Below are positions 6,634 through 11,763 of a stretch of 11,763 bases of DNA, piece by piece. The DNA lies in NCBI GenBank assembly GCA_005880175.1, contig VBJR01000180.1, positions 1 through 11,763 of the forward strand, written 5' to 3'. The notes under the pieces were generated by a model. It did not search any database, was not told the origin of the DNA, and was given only the letters and a program-made list of their open reading frames with translations. The stretch's first letter is position 1, and every line of letters starts with the position of its first letter. Position numbers and translations under genes: made by a program. Source of the stretch: Chloroflexota bacterium (GTDB lineage Bacteria; Chloroflexota; Dormibacteria; Dormibacterales; Dormibacteraceae).

Positions 6634-7530
6634 TCACGCGATCCTGCGGTCCCGGTTGTCCACGATGCGCAGGGACGGGAGCCGCTGGAAGTCCTCGTGG
6701 CCGTCCGCGCAGTCGCGGCACGCCGCCATCTCCCGGGGGCCGTGCTCCGGGTGCAGGACCAGCAGCCGCACCGCCGCCTGCCTGTCGCACTCCTCCACGC
6801 CGCACGTGTCCGGCAGCGGCGGACCATCCTCGTACCGCGTCGCCCGCTCTCCGCAGTAGGCCGAGTACGCGTCCCGCGTCCGCACGTCCACCGACAGGGT
6901 GTGGACCCGGCGGAAGCCCTCCGCCGCCAGCGTCACCTGCAGCGCGAACTCCGCGTCGTGGTCGGCCAGCGCGAACACGTTCTCGAACGACAGGTCCGGC
7001 AGCACCCGCGTCCCGTTGCCGTGGATCGCCAGGTTGGCGCCCCCGTCCCACTGCACGGCGTGGACCCCCACGTGGTTCGACCAGTCGGTCGGCCGCCACT
7101 CGAGCTGCGGCCGCACCCCGCCCATGCCCACCAGGTCGATCCGCATCGCCGGGTTGCGGGCGGACGCCGACCCCCGGTTGTGGATCCGCACCGACGCCTC
7201 CACCTGCCGGAAGCGCACCAGCCGGTGCCGCCTCCGCCGCGGCTCCGGCTCGACCAGGAAGACCGGGCGGTTCGGCTCCGAGCACCGGAACGTGATCTCC
7301 GGCTCCAGCTCCGGCGCCTCCACGGTGACCTGGTACGCCGCCACGCCGACCGCCACCGCGATCGCCGTGAGCAGCAGGGTGGACGCGACCATCACGTCGC
7401 CGACCGCGACCAGCCGGTCGGCGTAGTCGCCGGAGGTCACCCACACCGCATAGCCGCCGACCGCCGTCGCCACCATGATGGCGGCGACCAGCGTGCCGAT
7501 CCCCAGGACGACTGCCTTGCGGGTGGGCAT
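6634..7530 (-). CDS. Membrane-anchored protein with a four-cysteine (putative zinc) tail, function unknown
   Basis: This 298-residue protein starts at ATG 7530 and belongs to no family I recognise. Seen: two hydrophobic helices at about 6-30 and 42-66, separated by a short acidic loop; a charged stretch with EPEPRRRRHRLVRFRQ; a central region that looks beta-rich (VEASVRIHNRGSASARNPAMRIDLVG), reminiscent of domains in other membrane-anchored actinobacterial hypotheticals; and a C-terminal CX4C-X22-CX2C pattern with cysteines at 243, 248, 271 and 274, followed by H278. That pattern could bind zinc. With both ends cytoplasmic, the large soluble part would face the cytosol. The start is uncertain because no Shine-Dalgarno precedes it, but the first helix begins at once, which supports it. 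The XRE regulator gene ends 48 bases upstream on the same strand, so the two may form one transcript. Confidence 0.8.
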   Translation of the reverse strand: MPTRKAVVLGIGTLVAAIMVATAVGGYAVWVTSGDYADRLVAVGDVMVASTLLLTAIAVAVGVAAYQVTVEAPELEPEITFRCSEPNRPVFLVEPEPRRRRHRLVRFRQVEASVRIHNRGSASARNPAMRIDLVGMGGVRPQLEWRPTDWSNHVGVHAVQWDGGANLAIHGNGTRVLPDLSFENVFALADHDAEFALQVTLAAEGFRRVHTLSVDVRTRDAYSAYCGERATRYEDGPPLPDTCGVEECDRQAAVRLLVLHPEHGPREMAACRDCADGHEDFQRLPSLRIVDNRDRRIA

Positions 7531-7578
7531 GGTGGCTCGGTCAGGCGGCTCGTCGAGAGCAGCAGGCCCCCGCGCCCG

Positions 7579-8433
7579 TCAGCTCCATACGCCGATCGCG
7601 GACGCGTCGCCCGGTTCCGCGACGAGCTGCTGCAGCGCCGACCGGTCGTCATCCCCGAGCGGGGTCTTGAGGACCAGGCTCAGGCCCGACGACTCCACCA
7701 GGCTCATCTGCGTCCGCTCCATCGTGATCGGGCCCACGTCCGGGTGGTCCACCCGGTGCACCTCGCGCCGGAACTCCATCACGGGATACTGCTGCCACCA
7801 CTGCTTGAACGTCGGGCTGGCGCGCTCGAGGGCCGAGATCAGCTCGGCGAACCGATTGTCCTCGGCGTGGCGTCCTGCCACGGCGCGGAACTGCGCCATC
7901 AGCACGAACGCCCGGCGCTCCCACTCCGGCAGGAGCTCTCGCATGCGCCCGTCCGTGAACATCGCCCACACCAGGTTGCGCCGCGCCGGCGGCAGCTCGG
8001 TCGGGTTGCGATAGATGCGCGCGTACGCCTCGTTCCAGGCCACGAAGTCGAAGCGCCGGCTGAGCACGTACGCCGGGTTGGGGTTGAGGCTGTCGAGCAG
8101 GCGCTGCACCCAGACGTCGGGCTCCGGGTGCGGTTCGTGGCGGGGTACGCCGTGGAGCCCAGCGAGGCCGCGCAGGTACCGGTGCTCCTCGGGGTTCAGC
8201 CGCAGCGCGCGCGCCAGCAGCTCCACCGTCTGCTCGGACGCGGGGATATCGCGGCCCTGCTCCAGCCACGTGTACCAGGTGAGACCGACGCCGGAGATCT
8301 GCGCGACCTCCTCTCGCCGCAGCCCGGGCGTGCGTCGTCGCGATGTGCCCCTTGGCAACCCGAAGTCCTCGGGTTTGAGCTGAGCTCGCCGGGCACGCAA
8401 GAATCTGCCCAACTCTCTCTGTTGGCGCCTCAC
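7579..8433 (-). CDS. XRE-family regulator with MmyB-like C-terminal domain
   Basis: This 284-residue protein is a helix-turn-helix DNA-binding regulator of the XRE/MmyB type common and numerous in actinomycetes. Seen: N-terminal HTH at about 8-85 with the subfamily signature RRTPGLRREEVAQISGV (33-49) and TWYTWLEQGRDI (52-63), then a PAS-like MmyB ligand-binding domain at about 103-275, with WVQRLLDSLNPNPAYVLSRRFDFVAWNEA and an MFTDGRMRELLPEWE stretch typical of that domain. Length is normal for the family (270-290). The start is GTG 8433, preceded by GAGG at a short spacing of 4 bases; the alternative ATG 8456 is out of frame. Known relatives include regulators that bind small or lipid-like molecules, but the ligand here is unknown. 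It may autoregulate and control the membrane protein 48 bases downstream. Family call is firm, targets inferred. Confidence 0.93.
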   Translation of the reverse strand: MRRQQRELGRFLRARRAQLKPEDFGLPRGTSRRRTPGLRREEVAQISGVGLTWYTWLEQGRDIPASEQTVELLARALRLNPEEHRYLRGLAGLHGVPRHEPHPEPDVWVQRLLDSLNPNPAYVLSRRFDFVAWNEAYARIYRNPTELPPARRNLVWAMFTDGRMRELLPEWERRAFVLMAQFRAVAGRHAEDNRFAELISALERASPTFKQWWQQYPVMEFRREVHRVDHPDVGPITMERTQMSLVESSGLSLVLKTPLGDDDRSALQQLVAEPGDASAIGVWS

Positions 8434-8557
8434 TCTGCCTCGCAGTCGCCGCTCATGGTACCAACAGCGCGCGGCGCCTGGCGGCCATGGTTGGCCCCGC
8501 GGCGCCAGTGCGTGACGTGCGCCAAACTAGGCGGGTATAGGACTTCGCAACCGCTCC
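8434..8557. other. Intergenic region upstream of the XRE gene
   Basis: This 124-base gap lies between the stop of the channel-like protein gene and the GTG of the XRE gene, both on the - strand. It holds a possible XRE -10 hexamer (8455-8460) and an imperfect GC-rich hairpin around 8473-8508: CTGGCG at 8478-8483 can pair with CGCCAG at 8503-8508, or GGCC at 8483-8486 with GGCC at 8493-8496. The hairpin lies downstream of the channel-like gene and may terminate its transcript. No coding signal is seen. Confidence 0.45.
8455..8460 (-). promoter_or_regulatory. Putative -10 hexamer for the XRE regulator gene
   Basis: TACCAT on the - strand fits TANNNT and lies 21 bases before GTG 8433. That would leave a short leader of roughly 14 bases containing the GAGG. 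No matching -35 was found, so this is weak. Confidence 0.3.
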
Positions 8558-9529
8558 TCAGTCCCCTTCATATACCGCTGCCTCCTGTCGAGGCGCCGCC
8601 GCTTCCACGTTGACGAACAGCCTACCGGCCAGCGCGCGTACGAGAGGCAGGTAGTGGGCACGTGCCAGATGGAAGCGACGCAGCATCGGCCGTACGTCCT
8701 CGACCAGCGGCGTGGACGTGGCGCGCAGGCGATGGAAAGCGCGCTCGACCATCGCGTCGTCCCGCTCCTCCTGGCCGGACGGGAACCGCGCGTCGCGCCG
8801 GGCGCGGGCGATCCGGTTCAGGCACACCGTGCCCGCCTCGATCAGCAGCGCCGCCTCGGGTGGGCAGGTCGTCGGGCTGACCACCGCGTGCAGCGCCGCC
8901 GCGTCCAGGGTCAGGTCGGCGACCCAGTGCTCCCACTCGCCGTACAGCGAGGCGAACCGGTCGCCGGCGCCGATCTCGAAGTGGCGGCACAGCAGCTCGA
9001 CGCCGGTCAGGCGGCCCTGGCAGCGGCGCGCCACCAGCGCCGCCAGCGTCTCGCGCCGGTTGTACGCCGCGTACAGCGACGGCAGGTACGCGAGCTCCAG
9101 TGTGATCACCACGATGCCATTCGCGGCGGCCGCGAACGACACTACCGTAGTAAGTATTGTCGGGTTGGCGTTGAGCCCGACCAGGAACGTCGCCCGCGCC
9201 GCGTCCGTGAACGCCGCGCCGGGCCCCTGGCCCACCAGCGACGCCATGATGCAGGTGTAGCCGATCACGAAGCCGACCAGCCAGCCCGCCAGGACGACCA
9301 GGAACGCGACCGGACCGGTCAGGCTGAGCATGCGCTCCCGCCGCTCGCCGTGCATCCGCCGCGCGATCTGGACCGTGACGAACTCGACGAACCGTCCCAG
9401 ATACCTTGCCAGCCGCGCCGTGCGCCCGCGGGGCCCCGTGACCGTGTGCAGCAGGCTCCCCCACGTGAGCAGCAGAATGGCGACGCCGATCGGCAGCATC
9501 GCCCATCTCACGAGTGTCAGGATCACCAT
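8558..9529 (-). CDS. Membrane protein resembling actinobacterial two-helix channel relatives, function unknown
   Basis: This 323-residue protein starts at ATG 9529. Seen: hydrophobic helices at about 9-29, 71-99 and 124-150, a basic linker (about 32-68) with ARRMHGERRERM, a short helix with ATFLVGL (113-119) where a pore loop would sit, then YLPSLYAAYNRRE and a cytoplasmic domain of about 170 residues. The last helix plus YLPSLYAAYNRRE and a following GVELL resembles a family of actinobacterial hypothetical proteins related to two-helix K+ channels. No TVGYG-like selectivity filter exists, so I do not call it a K+ channel. Codons for residues 122-130 (ACA ATA CTT ACT ACG GTA among them) are unlike the rest of the gene. 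No Shine-Dalgarno precedes the ATG; a -10 hexamer 7 bases upstream suggests a leaderless mRNA. Unrelated in sequence to its neighbours. Confidence 0.82.
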   Translation of the reverse strand: MVILTLVRWAMLPIGVAILLLTWGSLLHTVTGPRGRTARLARYLGRFVEFVTVQIARRMHGERRERMLSLTGPVAFLVVLAGWLVGFVIGYTCIMASLVGQGPGAAFTDAARATFLVGLNANPTILTTVVSFAAAANGIVVITLELAYLPSLYAAYNRRETLAALVARRCQGRLTGVELLCRHFEIGAGDRFASLYGEWEHWVADLTLDAAALHAVVSPTTCPPEAALLIEAGTVCLNRIARARRDARFPSGQEERDDAMVERAFHRLRATSTPLVEDVRPMLRRFHLARAHYLPLVRALAGRLFVNVEAAAPRQEAAVYEGD

Positions 9530-9536
9530 CGTTCGT

Positions 9537-9542
9537 AGGCTA
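9537..9542 (-). promoter_or_regulatory. Putative -10 hexamer for the channel-like membrane protein (leaderless)
   Basis: TAGCCT on the - strand ends exactly 7 bases before ATG 9529, the spacing expected of leaderless actinobacterial transcripts. TTCACT, 18 bases upstream, is a poor -35 candidate. This supports ATG 9529 as the start. Confidence 0.45.
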
Positions 9543-9563
9543 CCGGCGCTCCTGCCAGCCAGT

Positions 9564-9585
9564 GAACAGACGATCCAAACTGTTC
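9564..9585. promoter_or_regulatory. Operator-like inverted repeat between tetR and the channel-like gene
   Basis: GAACAG (9564-9569) and CTGTTC (9580-9585) are exact reverse complements separated by 10 bases. The arm centres are 16 bp apart, about 1.5 helical turns. The site lies in the 82-base gap between the tetR stop and the downstream gene, around the -35 position of that gene's putative promoter. It suits a dimeric repressor, possibly the adjacent TetR, but there is no direct evidence. It is too short and lacks the T-run to be a terminator. Confidence 0.35.
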
Positions 9586-9611
9586 GCGCCGCCGCGCTTT
9601 CAGTTCTCGCG

Positions 9612-10259
9612 TCAGTCGCGTTCGGGGGCCTTCAGTGCCGGCCAGAGCAGCTCCAGCGTCTCCTCGGGCCACCGCTCGACGCCGCCCCGGCCTGAAAGCC
9701 AGCGCGCGTAGTAGGACCCGGTCAGCACGTCCATCGCGGCCGAGACGTCCAGGTCCGGCCGCAGGTCGCCGCGCTCCACGCCCCGCCGCAGCACGGACTC
9801 GAAGCGGACCCGGCGGGGGCCGAGCACCCGCTGCCGGAACGCCTGCAGCAGCTCGGGGTTGTGCGGCCCGTCGATCAGCAGCACGCCCGCCATCGGCAGG
9901 CCGGCGGCGCTGTCGTACTTCTCCTGCGCCTGCTGGAGCAGCCAGAGCAGGTCGCCGCGCGTCGTCCCGGTGTCCGGCTGGTCGAGGAAGCCGGCGCGGG
10001 ACGCCACCGCGGACGCCACCAGGTCCGCCTTGCCGCGGTAGCGCCGGTAGATCGTGGCCCGGCCGACCCCTGCCTCCTGGGCGATCTGGTCGATCGAGAG
10101 CCGCAGGTACCCATGCCGCCGGAGCAGCGTCAGGGTCGCGTCGAGGATCAGGCGATCCGCCGACGCGCTGCGCGGGCGACCCCGCGCGACCTCCGGCGTC
10201 TGCCGGCCGGAGGTCTCGCGAGGATCGAGGATGTCGAGCTCGCGTGACCGGTGTTTCAC
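9612..10259 (-). CDS. TetR/AcrR-family transcriptional repressor
   Basis: This 215-residue protein is a TetR-type one-component regulator: an N-terminal helix-turn-helix binds operator DNA and a C-terminal helical domain binds a small molecule that releases it. Seen: a 30-residue polar leader, then the DNA-binding domain at about 34-83 with the family pattern SIDQIAQEAGVGRATIYRRY (55-74) and the following RGKADLV; then a C-terminal domain with GVLLIDGPHNPELLQAFRQR and a GDLRPDLDVSAAMDVLTGSYYARWL stretch, as in the TetR subgroup with a TetR_C_11-like domain. The start is GTG 10259, with weak Shine-Dalgarno-like purines. The MFS exporter gene ends 101 bases upstream on the same strand, so TetR probably controls that pump and itself; a palindrome next to its putative -10 would suit autorepression. 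The ligand is unknown. Confidence 0.93.
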   Translation of the reverse strand: MKHRSRELDILDPRETSGRQTPEVARGRPRSASADRLILDATLTLLRRHGYLRLSIDQIAQEAGVGRATIYRRYRGKADLVASAVASRAGFLDQPDTGTTRGDLLWLLQQAQEKYDSAAGLPMAGVLLIDGPHNPELLQAFRQRVLGPRRVRFESVLRRGVERGDLRPDLDVSAAMDVLTGSYYARWLSGRGGVERWPEETLELLWPALKAPERD

Positions 10260-10269
10260 GAACTCGCTC

Positions 10270-10275
10270 AGTATT
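10270..10275 (-). promoter_or_regulatory. Putative -10 hexamer for tetR
   Basis: AATACT on the - strand lies 10 bases before the GTG of tetR, directly against the inner edge of the palindrome at 10276-10290. It would give tetR its own short-leader promoter inside the MFS-tetR gap. Match to consensus is moderate. Confidence 0.35.
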
Positions 10276-10290
10276 GCCGCGCACCGCGGC
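10276..10290. promoter_or_regulatory. Palindrome GCCGCG-CAC-CGCGGC, candidate TetR operator
   Basis: Two perfect 6-bp arms flank a 3-base centre, starting 17 bases upstream of the tetR GTG and touching its putative -10. The position between -10 and -35 is the classic one for repression. TetR proteins usually bind palindromes of 15 bp or more, so size and place fit. Lacking a T-run, it is a less likely terminator for the MFS gene. The remaining sequence to 10360 holds nothing I recognise. Confidence 0.45.
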
Positions 10291-10360
10291 TATCCGCTAG
10301 GGGCCATGCCGGTCGGAGGCGCGCGGATGGCGCTCGGCCCGCCAGGGCGTCGGCACCGGT

Positions 10361-11763
10361 CTACCCGTGAGCCCGCTCCGCCGGGCCGACGCGCGGGGAC
10401 GCCTGCGCGTCGGCGGCGGGCGCCTCGTCGCGCTCGAAGTCCTTCTGCCGGACCATGGTCAGGGCGCAGATGGCGCCCACCAGGGCGACCGCCGCGATCA
10501 CCAGGAACAGGTCGTTGAGCGCCGCCATGAACGCGGTCTCGGCGGCGCCGCCGATCCCCGGCGCGGCCGCCGCCGCGGCCTTCAGGTTGCCCGCCGCCAC
10601 GAGGCTCGCGACGTGCGGGTCGCTGAACGCCGCCGGCAGGTGGCGCGCGATGTCGCTCTGGAAGAACGCGCCCAGGCCGGCGATGCCCAGCGCCGTCCCC
10701 AGCTGCCGGAACGTCGTGTTGACGCCGGACGCCATGCCAGCCCGCTCGGGGGGCACGACCCCGACCGCGGTCGCGCCCAGCGGCGGGTTGATCGCGCCCG
10801 CGCCGATGCCGATCAGCACGAAGCCCGGCAGCAGCGTGGTCAGCGGCGAGGTCGCCGTCTGCCCGAACAGGAGCAGGTCGCCGATCGCGACCAGCAGCAG
10901 CGCCGCGCCCATGATCCAGCGGTGCGCCAGCCGCGCCATCAGCCGGCCGGCCAGCGGCGAGGCCAGGAACGCGACGCCGGTGATGGGCAGGAACCACAGG
11001 CCGGTCTCGAGCGGCGAGTTGCCGCGCACCTTCTGCAGGTAGATGACGATGTAGAACGTCAGTCCGAAGTTGGCGCCGGCGCTGGTCAGGGCGGCCATCG
11101 CGCCGCCGGTGAACGCCGGCTTGCGAAACAGCGTCAGGTCGAGCATCGGCTCGGCGTTGCCGTGGTCGGCCTGGATCACCTCGGCCGCGATGAACGCCGC
11201 CATGCTCACGACGAAGCCGGCGATCGCGGCCAGGATCAGCGGGCTGCCGAAGCCGGACGAGTTGCCCTGGATCAGCACGAAGATCAGCAGGAACAGCGCT
11301 ATCGTGAACGTCGCGAACCCGATCCAGTCCACGTGGCGCTGGTGCGCCTCGGGGTGGGTGGACTCGGGGACGCGCGCCAGCGAGATGACGAAGGCGACCA
11401 TCGTGATCGGAGCGAGCACGGCGAAGATCGCCCGCCAGCCGAACGCGCCGGTCAGGAAGCCGCCGGCGAGCGGTCCGATGGCGAGGGCGGCGGCGATCGT
11501 CGTGCCCCACGTGCCGAACGCGGTGCCCCGCTCCTTGCTGCCGTGGAACTCCTGGCCGAGCAGCGCGAGCGACGTCGAGAACATGATCGCGCCGCCGGCG
11601 CCGAGCAGCGCGCAGGCCAGGTCGAGCAGCGTCGCGGTCGGCGCCAGCGCGCACAGGATGGCCGCCACCGAGTAGATGGCGAGGCCGGTCGCGAACACGC
11701 GGCGCCGGCCGAGGCGGTCGGCGAGCGAGCCCGCGGTCAGGAGCAGCGTCGCCAGCAGCAGCG
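10361..11763 (-). CDS. MFS drug exporter, DHA2 (EmrB/QacA-like) family, N-terminus beyond the window
   Basis: The frame enters from the right edge and ends at TAG 10361-10363, leaving 466 residues. This is a proton-driven major facilitator of the 14-helix DHA2 type, exporting drugs or toxic metabolites across the cytoplasmic membrane. Seen: MFS motif A GSLADRLGRRRVF at about window residues 11-23; the motif C region GTWGTTIAAALAIGPLAGGFL; the DHA2-type WRAIF after it; LTFYIVIYLQKVRGNSPLETGLWFLP in the middle; NPPLGATAVGVVPPERAGMASGVNTTFRQLG, typical of the second half; a periplasmic alanine-rich loop before the last helix; and a charged tail ending PAERAHG. The first helix and start codon lie to the right. 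GTG 11698 is not the start, because motif A precedes it in frame. tetR lies 101 bases downstream on the same strand and is the likely regulator. Substrate cannot be told. Confidence 0.93.
   Translation of the reverse strand, partial: LLLATLLLTAGSLADRLGRRRVFATGLAIYSVAAILCALAPTATLLDLACALLGAGGAIMFSTSLALLGQEFHGSKERGTAFGTWGTTIAAALAIGPLAGGFLTGAFGWRAIFAVLAPITMVAFVISLARVPESTHPEAHQRHVDWIGFATFTIALFLLIFVLIQGNSSGFGSPLILAAIAGFVVSMAAFIAAEVIQADHGNAEPMLDLTLFRKPAFTGGAMAALTSAGANFGLTFYIVIYLQKVRGNSPLETGLWFLPITGVAFLASPLAGRLMARLAHRWIMGAALLLVAIGDLLLFGQTATSPLTTLLPGFVLIGIGAGAINPPLGATAVGVVPPERAGMASGVNTTFRQLGTALGIAGLGAFFQSDIARHLPAAFSDPHVASLVAAGNLKAAAAAAPGIGGAAETAFMAALNDLFLVIAAVALVGAICALTMVRQKDFERDEAPAADAQASPRVGPAERAHG

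Noticed and set aside
6697..8613. Long + strand open frame opposite the cysteine-tail protein and XRE genes
   Set aside because: Shadow frame: R/H/P-rich product, while the opposite strand holds recognisable proteins with normal composition.
11696..11698. GTG 11698 as the start of the MFS exporter
   Set aside because: MFS motif A and the end of a helix lie in frame upstream of it, so the true start is beyond the right edge.
1..11763. Insertion sequences, integrases, CRISPR arrays, tRNA or rRNA genes
   Set aside because: I looked for transposase or integrase motifs, regularly spaced repeats, and tRNA-like or rRNA-like sequence and saw none.

Overview
The window is very GC-rich (I estimate about 70% or more; not counted). 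Its genes use strongly G/C-ending codons, start at ATG or GTG, and include families typical of actinomycetes: a kdp potassium-ATPase operon, a secreted DUF1996 protein, an XRE/MmyB-type regulator, a TetR regulator and a DHA2 efflux pump. Several genes have an actinobacterial-style -10 hexamer (TANNNT) close to the start codon. I infer a chromosomal segment of a high-GC Gram-positive actinomycete; genus cannot be told from the sequence.

Layout. Positions 1-5286 (+ strand) hold the end of kdpA, then kdpB, kdpC and a kdpD-like gene, tightly spaced as one operon. Positions 5290-11763 all lie on the - strand: a DUF1996 secreted protein broken by a frameshift (5290-6551), a membrane protein with a four-cysteine tail (6634-7530), an XRE/MmyB-like regulator (7579-8433), a membrane protein resembling actinobacterial two-helix channel relatives (8558-9529), a TetR regulator (9612-10259) and a 14-helix-type MFS drug exporter cut by the window edge (10361-11763). 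The kdp operon and the - strand block converge with only 3 bases between the stop codons.

Function. KdpA is the K+ channel-like subunit, KdpB the P-type ATPase and KdpC the inner-membrane chaperone-like subunit of a high-affinity K+ pump. The operon is unusual. KdpB appears to lack its first transmembrane helix and carries a 16-residue insertion in the nucleotide-binding domain. The KdpD-like protein has no membrane or histidine-kinase part; it is two consecutive copies of the soluble KdpD input module (Walker-type sensor domain plus Usp domain), the second with a degenerate Walker A. It also has no canonical start codon, and a 12-bp perfect hairpin separates it from kdpC. No kdpE is present. 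This kinase-less, duplicated KdpD is the most interesting object here.

On the - strand, the MFS pump and TetR form a likely self-regulated drug-resistance pair, with a palindrome beside the putative -10 of tetR. The XRE gene and the cysteine-tail membrane protein are 48 bases apart and may be co-transcribed.
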